Shown here: piece after piece, positions 15,550-24,559 of the stretch | Layout: every line of letters starts with the position of its first letter | Position numbering within the stretch: the first letter of the stretch is position 1 | Assembly (NCBI GenBank): GCA_041595875.1 | Contig: JBFHJN010000011.1 | Span: 1-44,183, forward strand | From: UBA2279 sp041595875 | GTDB taxonomy: Bacteria; Actinomycetota; Coriobacteriia; Anaerosomatales; Anaerosomataceae | Direction: 5' to 3' | DNA: 44,183 nucleotides | Made by a program: the position numbers and the translations under genes | The notes under the pieces: generated by a model | Seen by the model: only the letters and a program-made list of their open reading frames with translations | Told to the model about the DNA's origin: nothing | Database searches by the model: none

Positions 15550-17646
15550 CTACGCTATCTCGAAGTCGATCCGCCGGTCGCTGAGGCTCACATCCAGCAG
15601 ACGGACCTTGATCCTCTGCCCCAGCCTGTAGGTCACGCCTTTGTTCTCGCCCCACAGCATGAAACGCTCCCCATCATAGCGATAGTGGTCATCATCCATG
15701 GTCTGCACGTGCACCAGCCCCTCGGCAGTGTTCTCCAGCTGTACGAACATGCCGAACCCGGCGAGCCCTGTGATGATCCCGTCGAACTCTTCCCCCAGGT
15801 GGTCAGCCATGAGCTGCACGAGCTTGACTTTGGTGGACTGGTCTTCGGCGGATTCCGCCTCACGCTCCATGATGGAGCAGTGCTCTGACAGCCACTCCAG
15901 CTCGCCTGCCATGGACGCGACCGGCTCCTTGTCGAGGGTGTACGCAAGCTGGGCTTTGAGCAACCGATGCACTATGAGGTCCGGATAGCGACGAATAGGG
16001 CTGGTGAAGTGCGTGTATGCCTCGGATGCAAGGCCGAAATGCGGCGCCAGATAGTCGACATAACGCGCGCGCTCAAGGGCCCGCAACATGAGCGAGTTGA
16101 TCAGCAACTCCTCCGGGCGGCCCTTGGCGAAGGCGATGATCCGCTGGAAGGTCTGCGGGCTCGCACCGTGTACATCTTTGATGGGATAGTCGAACTCCTT
16201 GAGGATCACCGCGACCTGCCCCAGCGCATCCGGGTCAGGGTCTTCGTGTATACGGAAGACCATCGGGGCAGAAGCCTTCACCATGTGCCGGGCGACGACC
16301 TCGTTGGCAAGGATCATCGCCTCCTCGATCATGTTGGTGGCGACCGTCCGTTTGCGAAGAACGACCTCCAGGGGCTTCCCGTCGTCGTCGAGTCGGACTT
16401 TGGCCTCCACGGTGTCAAAATCCAGACCTCCACGGCCGACACGGAGGGCACTGAGCGCATCGGCGACCTTGTGGAACTCCGTCAACATGCGCTCGGTCTC
16501 GGCGTCGGGGAAGCCTCCGTCCTCAAGCCAACCTTGCACCTGGCCGTAGTCGAACCTGCGATCGCTACGGATCACCGAGGGGTAAAGCCGGTAGTCCTCC
16601 ACGTTCGCATGACGATCGAGGTCCATCTCGACGGTGAAACAAAGCCTGTCCACGCCCGGATTGAGCGAGCAGATCTCGTTGGAGAGCTTCTCGGGAAGCA
16701 TGGGGAGCACACGGTCGACAAGGTAGACGGACGTGGCACGCTGCACAGCCTCGCCGTCGATCACGCTTCCCCATGGAACGTAGTGGCTCACGTCCGCGAT
16801 ATGGACCCACAAACGCCAACGCCCTTCCACGTGCTCAAGCGAGATGGCGTCGTCGAAGTCTTTGGCGTCTGCAGGGTCGATGGTGACCGTGAACAGATCC
16901 CGCAGGTCTTTGCGTCCGGCCTCGAGCTCGGCCTCCGTGCCCTGCACCAGGGCCTCTGCCGCCTGCTCGACCTCCAGCGGGAACTCCGTGTGGAGGCCAT
17001 GCTCGCGTATCACTATCTCGATATCGACACCGGGTGCGCCCGCGGGCCCCAGCACTTCCTCTAGCACTCCCTGCATCGAGTCACGCTGGGTCGCGTAGCG
17101 GGTGATGCGCGCGACCACCATGTCGTTAGGCTGAGCCGAAGGGCCTGTTTGAGATTTCAAGTCGACGAACAGATCTCCCCGGATACGTGCGTCTGAGGGG
17201 ACGACCACACCAAGGGCGCCATGGCGTTCGAAACGACCGACAACGTGCGTCATCGCACGCTCCACGACCTGAACGACTTCACCGGAGCGTCCGAGACGGC
17301 TGCGCTTCTGCTCCAGCCGTACGGCGACTGTATCGCCATGCATCGCGCCACCGGTATCACGTCGGCCCACGTATATCTCGCCAGCGGGCGTGGAGACGAA
17401 AGCGAAACCCCTGCGATTCATGGAGAGGCGTCCGATCAACAGGTTTCGCTCGCGCAGGGCGATATGGCGACCATCCGCTGTCCGGATGACACTGCCTGAC
17501 TTGACGAGTTGAGCAAGCGTCGCCTCGATCTTGGCCTCGGCTACCCCCTGACCGCTCCGTTCAAGAGCCGCCGCGACCTGCTCGGCGGTCATACCCTTTC
17601 CGGCCCCGCCACGAAGCGCCTTCATTATGAGCTTGTCAGCCCTCAT
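15550..17646 (-). CDS. rnr: ribonuclease R
   Basis: The 698-residue enzyme shows the expected order. It has an N-terminal winged helix (about 1-60) and cold-shock domains starting at LLIGRLSMNRRGFAFVST. The RNB domain carries the catalytic Asp cluster in DPADAKDFDDAISLEHVEG, plus HFTSPIRRYPDLIVHR. An S1 domain (about 615-695) starts at LGEEFDGIITGLAGFGMFVQL. RNase R is a processive 3'-5' exonuclease that unwinds structured RNA. It degrades the non-stop mRNA released by tmRNA-SmpB, and its gene lies in the same neighbourhood as smpB and ssrA. GAGAGGGG precedes ATG 17646. The length is somewhat shorter than proteobacterial RNase R, lacking the long Lys-rich tail. Confidence 0.95.
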   Translation of the reverse strand: MRADKLIMKALRGGAGKGMTAEQVAAALERSGQGVAEAKIEATLAQLVKSGSVIRTADGRHIALRERNLLIGRLSMNRRGFAFVSTPAGEIYVGRRDTGGAMHGDTVAVRLEQKRSRLGRSGEVVQVVERAMTHVVGRFERHGALGVVVPSDARIRGDLFVDLKSQTGPSAQPNDMVVARITRYATQRDSMQGVLEEVLGPAGAPGVDIEIVIREHGLHTEFPLEVEQAAEALVQGTEAELEAGRKDLRDLFTVTIDPADAKDFDDAISLEHVEGRWRLWVHIADVSHYVPWGSVIDGEAVQRATSVYLVDRVLPMLPEKLSNEICSLNPGVDRLCFTVEMDLDRHANVEDYRLYPSVIRSDRRFDYGQVQGWLEDGGFPDAETERMLTEFHKVADALSALRVGRGGLDFDTVEAKVRLDDDGKPLEVVLRKRTVATNMIEEAMILANEVVARHMVKASAPMVFRIHEDPDPDALGQVAVILKEFDYPIKDVHGASPQTFQRIIAFAKGRPEELLINSLMLRALERARYVDYLAPHFGLASEAYTHFTSPIRRYPDLIVHRLLKAQLAYTLDKEPVASMAGELEWLSEHCSIMEREAESAEDQSTKVKLVQLMADHLGEEFDGIITGLAGFGMFVQLENTAEGLVHVQTMDDDHYRYDGERFMLWGENKGVTYRLGQRIKVRLLDVSLSDRRIDFEIA

Positions 17647-17710
17647 AAGATCCCCTCTCGGACCACAACAAGACGGGCGCAGCCAACCTATGGAGATACC
17701 GTGAGGCCGC

Positions 17711-17739
17711 TTGCACCGGTGCTAGAATGACGGTATGGT
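17711..17739 (+). promoter_or_regulatory. promoter candidate for the small acidic protein gene
   Basis: TTGCAC (17711-17716) and TATGGT (17734-17739) are 17 bp apart. An alternative extended -10, TGCTAGAAT (17720-17728), lies inside the spacer. Either would drive the plus-strand gene at 17771. Confidence 0.4.
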
Positions 17740-17770
17740 GCTACCTTACACCTGAGCCAGGGGAGAACCC

Positions 17771-18196
17771 ATGGATTCCCATCGCATTCTTACACCGTGC
17801 CTCATAGGCACAGGAACACTCGCAAATCCACGCGACATGGTACGTGCTATGGAGACCATCGAAGCGCTGGACTATACCTACACCGTGGACTCTGAGCTGA
17901 TCTCAGAGGGTCGCGTGACGCTCGTGAAGATCATGGCGGACTCAGAGTCGGCCACGATACTGCTCAACGGGTGCTTGTTCCTCAACGTGATGAGCTTCAC
18001 CTACCTGAACTTCTTCACCGATGACGAAGGCGTCGCTCGATTCGAGCTGCATAGCGACGGAACCGTCCTTGGCATCACGCCGGTGGAAGAGCCTGAGCTC
18101 CGTCCTTCCAGCAGGCCGATCATCCGGCTGATGGAAGACGGCACGTTCGATACCCAGTCATTCGTCACCATGGACGACGACGAGGAAGAAGAGTAG
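17771..18196 (+). CDS. small acidic protein of unknown function
   Basis: I do not recognise this 141-residue protein. Its start is supported by AGGGGAGA upstream of ATG 17771. It is acidic throughout and ends in a run of seven Asp/Glu residues. The middle looks like a beta-rich fold: VTLVKIMADSESATILLNG, then LFLNVMSFTYLNFFTDDEG. It is the only plus-strand gene in a long minus-strand block. It diverges from rnr and its stop is only 6 bp from the convergent S41 protease stop, with no intervening terminator. No signal peptide or membrane helix is present. Codon usage and GC resemble the neighbours, so it looks native. Confidence 0.72.
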   Translation: MDSHRILTPCLIGTGTLANPRDMVRAMETIEALDYTYTVDSELISEGRVTLVKIMADSESATILLNGCLFLNVMSFTYLNFFTDDEGVARFELHSDGTVLGITPVEEPELRPSSRPIIRLMEDGTFDTQSFVTMDDDEEEE

Positions 18197-18202
18197 CGCC
18201 GG

Positions 18203-19372
18203 CTACTTGCTGCGAAGCAGGTCCGCCGCCTTCTCCAGCTGCACGTCCGTTGCCTTGTCGGCCTGATCCGCGAGCTCCATCTCGACCTCGACGTCCGGCT
18301 CAAGACCGACCTTGTCGATCGACCGGTCCTTCGGCGTGAAATATCGCGCGATGGTGAGCTTGATGCCTCCGCCAAAAGACAGCGTGTCTATCTGCTGCAC
18401 GCTCCCCTTGCCGTAGCTCTTCACGCCGACGAGTTCGCCGCGTCCATAATCCTGCAGCGCCCCGGCCACGATCTCTGATGCCGATGCGCTGTTCTCATTG
18501 ATGAGCACCGTGAGGGGCAGATCCGTCGCCACATCACCGGTCGCGCGGTAGACCTCTTCACCGCCGTCGCGATCCTTCACCGTGACAACGACGCCGTCTT
18601 TCACGAACAGCGAGACCACATCGACCGAAGATGAGAGCAGACCACCGGGATTGTCGCGCAGGTCAAGCACGATTCCCTCGGCGCCATCATCTTCGAGCGA
18701 GTCGATCGCCTCGCGCAGAGAGTCTGCGGACTTCTCATTAAAGGTGTACAGCCTGACGTAGCCGATAGAACCGTCCAGCATCTCCGACTCGGTGTTAGGA
18801 GTCTCGATCTTGGCGCGTGTCACCGTCACATCGAACAGATCGGCTTCCCCGCGGGCGATCCCCAGCACGACGTCGGTGCCCTCCGGTCCCCTGATCAGAC
18901 CGACTACCTCGTCAAGATCCCACTCGTCTTTCTCGGTGCCGTCGATAGAGATGATCTGGTCATCCGCTTTCAGCCCCGAGGACTGCGCAGGTGTGCCTTC
19001 CATGACCGACACGACCGTAGGAATGCCCTCTTTGGTGGTGACAACGATGCCGATGCCGTAGAACTCCCCACGGTTCTGCTCATCGAGCATCTCGAAGTGC
19101 TTCTCGTCGAAATAGGCGGCGTACGGGTCATCGAGCGAGTCCAACATGCCGCGGATCGCGCCTGCGGTGATGGATGAATCGCTGCTGGGCTCATATGCCT
19201 GGTCCTCGATGATGTCCCGGACCTCAAGGACGGCACTCTGGAGCGAGGCGGAGCCCTGGCTAGCCGATGAAGACACACCAAGGCGACCGAACACCACGCC
19301 ACCGCCGAATGAGACGACGACGAGGGTCGCCGCGACCACAGCGACGGTCACCCACTTCAGGAGCTTGTTCAT
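18203..19372 (-). CDS. S41-family C-terminal processing protease
   Basis: The 389-residue protein has an N-terminal membrane anchor (about 8-29) and a PDZ domain (about 95-180, with TPAQSSGLKADDQIISIDG). The S41 catalytic core has Ser297 in ENSASASEIVAGAL and Lys322 in SYGKGSVQ, spaced 25 residues as in Prc/CtpA. The enzyme faces outside and cleaves C-termini of exported or envelope proteins. The start follows the ftsX stop by 2 bp, so ftsE, ftsX and this gene form one operon. This is a common actinobacterial and Firmicute arrangement linking FtsEX-controlled wall hydrolysis with proteolysis. Confidence 0.94.
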   Translation of the reverse strand: MNKLLKWVTVAVVAATLVVVSFGGGVVFGRLGVSSSASQGSASLQSAVLEVRDIIEDQAYEPSSDSSITAGAIRGMLDSLDDPYAAYFDEKHFEMLDEQNRGEFYGIGIVVTTKEGIPTVVSVMEGTPAQSSGLKADDQIISIDGTEKDEWDLDEVVGLIRGPEGTDVVLGIARGEADLFDVTVTRAKIETPNTESEMLDGSIGYVRLYTFNEKSADSLREAIDSLEDDGAEGIVLDLRDNPGGLLSSSVDVVSLFVKDGVVVTVKDRDGGEEVYRATGDVATDLPLTVLINENSASASEIVAGALQDYGRGELVGVKSYGKGSVQQIDTLSFGGGIKLTIARYFTPKDRSIDKVGLEPDVEVEMELADQADKATDVQLEKAADLLRSK

Positions 19373-19374
19373 CC

Positions 19375-20289
19375 TTAGACTTTCAGATAACGGCGCAACG
19401 CGAAGGCGGAGCCAACGGCACCGATGATCATGCCGCTGACGACCAGTATCAACGATATCTGTATCGCCGCAGTGCTTGAGATAGAGAACGGGAGGAAGGG
19501 CAGCTGTTCACGAACGATAGGCATGACATACACCGTGACGACACCAAGGGTGCCCAGCGCCAGTACCGCACCGATCAGACTCTGGAGTACCCCCTCCATG
19601 AGAAACGGGGTACGGATGAACCAGTTGGATGCGCCCACCAGACGCATGATGCCGATCTCCTTGCGCCTGGCATAGATCGCAAGTCGGATCGAGTTATTGA
19701 TGAAGATCAGGCTGATCGAAGCGAGCATGGCGATGAACGCCACCCCGATGGTGCGCAGGATCCGCGTGAATGCAAACAGCTGGTTGACTATCTGCTGGCC
19801 GTACTTGAGCGACTTCTCGGGCTCTTCGGGCTTGTCCGCGACATTGGGGAACGTCTCATTCGCCTTGATGCTCTCTACCACGTCCATGACATCCTGAGGA
19901 TCGTTCAGATTCACGTCGAGGGACGCGGGCAGAGGGTTCACTTCAAGCTGGTCCACGATCTCCGGGCTGTCCTCCATCGTGGCCTTGAACTCCTCGAGCG
20001 CCTCGTCCTTAGTGGTGTAGCTCACCTCTTTGATGCGGTCATCTGCGAGCAGGGCCGCCTGAAGCGCGTCGACATCCTCTGTGGCGGCACCGTCCTTGAG
20101 GTATATGCGGATGCTCACCTTGTCCTCGACGGACTCCACGATGTTATTGACGACAACGCTTGAGCCAACCGATGCCCCGACGAGCAAGAGCGACAGGTAG
20201 ATAGTGATGACAGCACCCAGGCTCATCACCCAGTTGCGGCGGAAGCTCACGAACGACTCCCGGATGAAGTAGCCTGCGTTAATCCCCAT
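19375..20289 (-). CDS. ftsX: cell division protein FtsX
   Basis: The start is placed at ATG 20289 (304 residues), with GGGGAG upstream and an 11-bp overlap with ftsE. MGINAGYFIRESFVSFRRNW is the typical FtsX start. Four membrane helices are visible: near 25-50 and three after residue 170. The large extracellular loop between the first two (KVSIRIYLKDGA, then LKYGQQIVNQLF) is the part that contacts peptidoglycan hydrolases. FtsX with the ATPase FtsE transmits cytoplasmic ATP hydrolysis to wall hydrolases during division. No peptidase hydrolase partner gene other than the S41 protease lies adjacent. Confidence 0.94.
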   Translation of the reverse strand: MGINAGYFIRESFVSFRRNWVMSLGAVITIYLSLLLVGASVGSSVVVNNIVESVEDKVSIRIYLKDGAATEDVDALQAALLADDRIKEVSYTTKDEALEEFKATMEDSPEIVDQLEVNPLPASLDVNLNDPQDVMDVVESIKANETFPNVADKPEEPEKSLKYGQQIVNQLFAFTRILRTIGVAFIAMLASISLIFINNSIRLAIYARRKEIGIMRLVGASNWFIRTPFLMEGVLQSLIGAVLALGTLGVVTVYVMPIVREQLPFLPFSISSTAAIQISLILVVSGMIIGAVGSAFALRRYLKV

Positions 20290-20968
20290 AGCCGTAAACT
20301 CCCCGTGACTGGTCGCGGATGATACGGCCGCCCTCAAGGGCGATGACGCGCTTGCGCATAGAGTCGACCATCTCTCGATCGTGCGTCGCGATCAGCACGG
20401 TCGTTCCGGTCTTGTTGATGCGTGAAAGCAAGCTCATGATACCGAGCGAAGTCGCCGGATCGAGGTTACCTGTGGGCTCATCGGCCAGAAGCAGCGGCGG
20501 TCTGTTCACAAAGGCACGCGCGATGGAGACTCTCTGCTGCTCGCCTCCGGATAGCTCATCCGGGTAGCTTTCGATCTTGTCCTCGAGACCGACCAACCGG
20601 AGCACCTCGGGTACCTGGGTCCGGATGACATGTTTGCTTCGACCGATGACCTCAAGTGCGAAGGCCACGTTCTCGTAGGTGGTCTTGTTGGGCAGGAGCT
20701 TGAAGTCCTGGAACACGCACCCTATGTTGCGACGAAGGTACGGGATCTTCCAGTTGCGCATCTTGATGAGGTCCTGGCCTGCAACGTTGATCGACCCGGT
20801 GGTCGGCAGGATCTCCCTCAACATCAGTTTGATGAAGGTCGATTTGCCCGATCCGGAGTGTCCTACGAGGAAGACGAATTCGCCCTGCTCTATCTCCACG
20901 TTCACATCAACAAGAGCAGGCGGCTTATCAGGAACGTAACGCTTACCGACGTTCCGCATTGATATCAT
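20279..20968 (-). CDS. ftsE: cell division ATP-binding protein FtsE
   Basis: The 229-residue ABC ATPase has Walker A GHSGSGKST at 36-44, signature LSGGEQQRVSIARAF, Walker B LLLADEPTG and the H-loop in TVLIATHDREMV. MISMRNVGKRY and the NLDPATS stretch are typical of FtsE. It pairs with FtsX, whose start overlaps its 3' end by 11 bp. An extended -10 at 21002-21010 gives it its own promoter. That separates the ftsEX-protease operon from the transketolase genes upstream. Confidence 0.95.
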   Translation of the reverse strand: MISMRNVGKRYVPDKPPALVDVNVEIEQGEFVFLVGHSGSGKSTFIKLMLREILPTTGSINVAGQDLIKMRNWKIPYLRRNIGCVFQDFKLLPNKTTYENVAFALEVIGRSKHVIRTQVPEVLRLVGLEDKIESYPDELSGGEQQRVSIARAFVNRPPLLLADEPTGNLDPATSLGIMSLLSRINKTGTTVLIATHDREMVDSMRKRVIALEGGRIIRDQSRGVYGYGD

Positions 20969-21001
20969 GGGTGCTCCATCTCATTCTGCGATTCCCGCGA
21001 C

Positions 21002-21010
21002 ATTCTACCA
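21002..21010 (-). promoter_or_regulatory. extended -10 promoter for ftsE
   Basis: TGG-TAGAAT on the minus strand lies 34 bp before ATG 20968. The -35 is not convincing, as expected for an extended -10. The same TGnTAGAAT form occurs before the gene at 17771. Confidence 0.5.
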
Positions 21011-21108
21011 GAACTCAGCACGAATCACGTGTCCCGGGAGGCCGTTCAGGCACTTCTCCACACGAACTACAGAACTCTGTACAGGTAGATCGGTGTGCCG
21101 ACGAACGA

Positions 21109-22038
21109 CTACGCCAGCACGTTCCGTGCCGAAACGACGATATCGGAGGCCGTCAGACCGAAGTGGGCCATCAGCTCATCCGGGTCCCCGGAGGTCCCGA
21201 AGACGTCGCGCACACCCACCCTACGCATCGGCACAGGACAGGTCTCGCCGAGGAGCTCGGCAACCGCTGAACCCATCCCACCGATGATCGAGTGCTCCTC
21301 GCAAGTGACCACACGACCGGTCTTGCGGGCTGACGCAATGATCGTCTCGGCATCGAGCGGCTTCACGCTTGCGATGTCTATCACCTCTGCCGAGACACTC
21401 TCGGCCGCCAGCAGTTCGGCAGCCTGGAGCGCCTCCACGACCATCACGCCGCATGCGAACAGCGTGACGTCGCTCCCCTCGCGAAGAACGTACGCCCTGC
21501 CGAGCTCCATCTCGAAATCAGGCGCGTACACCTCGGGAACGCTCGCCCGTCCGAGCCGGACGTAGAACGGGCCGGGTATTGCCGCCGCAAGGCGCAGGGC
21601 GCTCTTTGCGGAGTTGTAGTCCGCGGGCACCAGCACGCGCATCCCCGGGAGCACGCGCATCAGCGCGAGATCCTCCACCATCTGGTGGCTACCGCCGTCA
21701 GGGCCGACGGTGATCCCGGAGTGCGTGGGAGCCAGCTTCACGTTCAGGTCCGAGTAGCAGACCGTGTTCCGCACCTGGTCGTAGGCCCGTCCTGTAGCGA
21801 ATACCGCGAACGAGCCCGTGAAGGCGACCTTGCCGGTCACCGCAAGCCCGGCGGCCACGTCGATCATGTTAGCCTCGGCGATCCCTGCGTTGAAGAACCG
21901 GTCAGGATGCGCGTCTTGGAACGTGGAGGTGGTGGTGGACTTGGAGAGGTCCGCCTCGACGGCTACGACATCGTATCCGTCGGCCACGAGCTCATTGAGG
22001 GTCTCACCAAAGGCGGCCCTGGTCGCTTTGTTACCCAC
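21109..22038 (-). CDS. transketolase, C-terminal (pyrimidine-binding) subunit
   Basis: The 309-residue protein is the C-terminal half of a split transketolase. It has the pyrimidine-binding domain (FNAGIAEANMIDVAAGLA with the catalytic Glu, TGSFAVFATGRAYDQVRN, THSGITVGPDGGSHQMVEDL) and the C-terminal TKC domain (VVTCEEHSIIGGMGSAVAELL). It overlaps the N-terminal subunit gene by 8 bp. The two chains assemble a thiamine-diphosphate enzyme moving two-carbon ketol units in the non-oxidative pentose phosphate pathway. Split forms are common in archaea, anaerobes and some actinobacteria. 1-Deoxyxylulose-phosphate synthase is related but is a single larger chain. Confidence 0.92.
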   Translation of the reverse strand: MGNKATRAAFGETLNELVADGYDVVAVEADLSKSTTTSTFQDAHPDRFFNAGIAEANMIDVAAGLAVTGKVAFTGSFAVFATGRAYDQVRNTVCYSDLNVKLAPTHSGITVGPDGGSHQMVEDLALMRVLPGMRVLVPADYNSAKSALRLAAAIPGPFYVRLGRASVPEVYAPDFEMELGRAYVLREGSDVTLFACGVMVVEALQAAELLAAESVSAEVIDIASVKPLDAETIIASARKTGRVVTCEEHSIIGGMGSAVAELLGETCPVPMRRVGVRDVFGTSGDPDELMAHFGLTASDIVVSARNVLA

Positions 22039-22888
22039 GTGCGGCCTCCTTCTCGATTACTGCGGTCAACTCGGCTACCGCACGCTCCCTCTCGTCCACG
22101 CTTGGAGCCTTGCCGTGCCATCCGGCATTGCCTTCCATGAACGACACGCCTTTGCCCTTGGTCGTGCCGCAGACGATCACCACCGGCACGCCCTGACCGA
22201 GCGCCCCTTCGGCAGCCTTGAACGCCGAGACGAGCGCCTCGGCATCATGCCCATCCGCCGAGATGACCTTCCAGCCGAAGGCGCTGAACTTGGCCTCAAC
22301 ATCACCAAGGCACATGACCTCGGTGCACGAGCCGTCGATCTGCAGACCGTTGTGATCCACGATCGCGATGAGGTTGTCCACGCCGTGGTGCGCAGCGAAC
22401 ATCGCCGCCTCCCAGACCTGACCCTCTTGCAGCTCGCCGTCGCCCAGCAGGCAGAACACGCGTGCAGGGTTGCCGTCCAGCTTGAGTCCCAGCGCCATGC
22501 CGTTGGCGATGGACAGCCCTTGGCCGAGCGACCCGGTTGAAACCTCCACGCCGGGCACCTTCTTGCAGTCCGGATGACCCTGAAGGATCGAGCCCAGCTT
22601 GCGCAAAGTCATGAGATGCTCACGGCCGATGTAGCCGGACTCGGCAAGTGCCGAGTAGAGGACCGGAGCAGCGTGCCCCTTGCTGAGCACGAAGCGATCG
22701 CGCTCCGCCCAGTCGGGTCGGGCAGCGTCGTGCTTCATCACGCCGAAGTAGAGTGCTGCCACTATGTCGGCCGCCGAAAGAGAACCTCCCGGGTGGCCGG
22801 ATCCTGCCTCGGCAATCATCTCGACGATGTCGAGACGCATCCGCGCCGCCATAGAGCGTATGACTCCAACGTCAGGTGTTTGCGCCAT
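22031..22888 (-). CDS. transketolase, N-terminal (diphosphate-binding) subunit
   Basis: The start is placed at ATG 22888 (285 residues), one base after the stop of the YitT gene, with CGGAG upstream; a longer frame to 22936 overlaps that gene. The thiamine-diphosphate domain is complete: SGHPGGSLSAADI, DRFVLSKGHAAPVLYSAL, then GDGELQEGQVWEAAMFAA with VDHN closing the metal-binding motif. TKGKGVSFMEGNAGWHGK is the conserved end of the domain. It functions only with the C-terminal subunit encoded next. Coupling suggests stoichiometric synthesis. Confidence 0.92.
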   Translation of the reverse strand: MAQTPDVGVIRSMAARMRLDIVEMIAEAGSGHPGGSLSAADIVAALYFGVMKHDAARPDWAERDRFVLSKGHAAPVLYSALAESGYIGREHLMTLRKLGSILQGHPDCKKVPGVEVSTGSLGQGLSIANGMALGLKLDGNPARVFCLLGDGELQEGQVWEAAMFAAHHGVDNLIAIVDHNGLQIDGSCTEVMCLGDVEAKFSAFGWKVISADGHDAEALVSAFKAAEGALGQGVPVVIVCGTTKGKGVSFMEGNAGWHGKAPSVDERERAVAELTAVIEKEAARG

Positions 22889-22889
22889 G

Positions 22890-23801
22890 CTAGACTCCGA
22901 TCTCTTTGAATCCCTCGCCCAACGCTTCATGTACATCAGAGATTATCAAGAACGCCGCAGGGTCGACCGCGTGCACGATCGCCTTCAAGGCGTCCAACTC
23001 CTTACGCGAGACGACCGTGAACACGATCTCTCGCTCCTCGCCGGAGTACAGGCCCCGTCCCGCAAGACCGGTCGCACCTCGTCCGAGTCCGTTCAGTATC
23101 GCATCTGCGATCCGCTGCGACTGAGCAGAGATCACGTACGCCGCCTTGTCCACCGTCAGTCCCTGCTGGACGACGTCGATGACCGACCCGTTGATGAACA
23201 CGGCGACAGCACCGTAAAGAGCCAGATCCGGGCCGAATGCCAGTGCCGCAGCACCGGTGACCACGGCGTCAGCGAACAACATGAGCTGACCGACGCTGAG
23301 GTTGACCTTGTCGCTCAGCAGCTGGGCGATGATATCAGTGCCGCCCGTGTTACCTCGAGCCTTGAACACGAGCCCCATGCCTATGCCAGTCAGCGCACCG
23401 CCATACAGTACCGCAAGCAGCTGGTCATGTGCAGCAAGATGCGGAGTGAACGGTGCAAGCACGTCGATTGCGACCGAGAGTGCGACCATGCCGTATATCG
23501 TCTTGGCTCCATAGCGCCACCCGCGGACCCGTATCGCGATGGCCAGCAGCCCGATGTTCATGACCAGCATCTGGACACCGATAGGCAGCAATACCGCGCC
23601 ATTGGTGGCGTCACGGATGACGTAGTAGAAGACGGTCGCCAGACCGGAGACCCCGCCGGCGGCCAGCTTGTTGGGGATAAGGAACGCGTCCAGCGCCCAC
23701 GCAGTGATCACGACACCCAATGTCATGAGGACGTAGTCGCGGACCCGTCGATGCTTGAGCACCGCTCGCGGATCCACCCTGCCCAGGACACGCTTCATCA
23801 T
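22890..23801 (-). CDS. YitT-family membrane protein
   Basis: The start is placed at ATG 23801 (303 residues): GGGGGGAG lies 8 nt upstream, and the gap to the PHP gene is 2 bp. Five to six membrane helices occupy about residues 20-200. They carry the family motifs ALDAFLIPNKLAAGGVSGLA and FKARGNTGGTDIIAQLL. A cytoplasmic DUF2179 domain (about 215-303) ends with IVFTVVSRKELDALKAIVHAVDP. The YitT family is widespread and its substrate is unknown. Here it sits between a PHP phosphoesterase and split transketolase genes, all tightly spaced, so it may be co-expressed with them. Confidence 0.87.
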   Translation of the reverse strand: MMKRVLGRVDPRAVLKHRRVRDYVLMTLGVVITAWALDAFLIPNKLAAGGVSGLATVFYYVIRDATNGAVLLPIGVQMLVMNIGLLAIAIRVRGWRYGAKTIYGMVALSVAIDVLAPFTPHLAAHDQLLAVLYGGALTGIGMGLVFKARGNTGGTDIIAQLLSDKVNLSVGQLMLFADAVVTGAAALAFGPDLALYGAVAVFINGSVIDVVQQGLTVDKAAYVISAQSQRIADAILNGLGRGATGLAGRGLYSGEEREIVFTVVSRKELDALKAIVHAVDPAAFLIISDVHEALGEGFKEIGV

Positions 23802-23803
23802 CA

Positions 23804-24559
23804 CTACCACTCCCCCCCTGCGTTGAGACGAGGCCGATCACGTTTGCCGAGAAGATGCGCAAGCACAGTCTCAGCGTCACGATTGACGAGGCGGTCCTCG
23901 GTGATCCCGATCTCCTCGGCCACAGAGAGCGCACCGTCAAAATGGCCCACATGAAGGTGGAAATGCGCATCGGATCCGATGGTCATCAGCGCGCCGGAGT
24001 CGAAAGCCGCCTGGGCGAACTCGCGCTCGCGCCTGCCGGAGGCGCTCCGCGAGCTGGTTGCATCGAAGGAGTGCGCGTTCAACTCTATGATGACGTCGTG
24101 CTCCAGCGCGCAGGCCACGACAGCGTCGAGGTCGGTAGGGAACTCATCGTTGCCGGGATGCACGAGCACGTCTACATACGGGTTGGCGATGGCCCTCAAG
24201 ACCGCCTCGGTGTTCTTCACTTCATCGCGCTCATCAAAACCACTCAATGGATGAAGACCGACGGCGACAAGATCCAGCACGCTGAGCAGCTCGTCAGGCA
24301 GATCGATCCCGTTCTCGGTGACGGTCGACGGGTTGGCTTCGACGCCCTTGAGGATCCTGACCCCGCCAAGCACCGACGGGAGCACCTTGAGGTTCCAGAA
24401 GTACCATGGATGCGGACCGTCGGGGACGCCGGGGCCGTGGTCTGTGACTGCGATCAGCTCGAGTCCCCGGGTGGCGGCGCTGGCCGCAAGCTCGCTGACC
24501 GTTGAGTACGCATGACCGGATGCGACGGTATGGGTATGCAGGTCAGCCAGCAAGCGCAT
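23804..24559 (-). CDS. PHP-domain phosphoesterase (YcdX/HisK-like)
   Basis: The start is ATG 24559, whose A is shared with the TGA of prfB. The 251-residue protein has the metal-binding motifs of the PHP superfamily. These are LLADLHTHTVASGHAYS at the start, ITDHGPGVPDGPH, ILKGVEANPS, GLHPLSG, VLVHPGNDE and TIGSDAHFHLHVG. The PYW-type stretch HPWYFWNLKVLPSVLGGVRI fits the YcdX group, zinc-dependent phosphatases of small phosphate esters. The exact substrate is unknown. It overlaps prfB and leads into the YitT gene, so translation is coupled. Confidence 0.9.
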   Translation of the reverse strand: MRLLADLHTHTVASGHAYSTVSELAASAATRGLELIAVTDHGPGVPDGPHPWYFWNLKVLPSVLGGVRILKGVEANPSTVTENGIDLPDELLSVLDLVAVGLHPLSGFDERDEVKNTEAVLRAIANPYVDVLVHPGNDEFPTDLDAVVACALEHDVIIELNAHSFDATSSRSASGRREREFAQAAFDSGALMTIGSDAHFHLHVGHFDGALSVAEEIGITEDRLVNRDAETVLAHLLGKRDRPRLNAGGEW

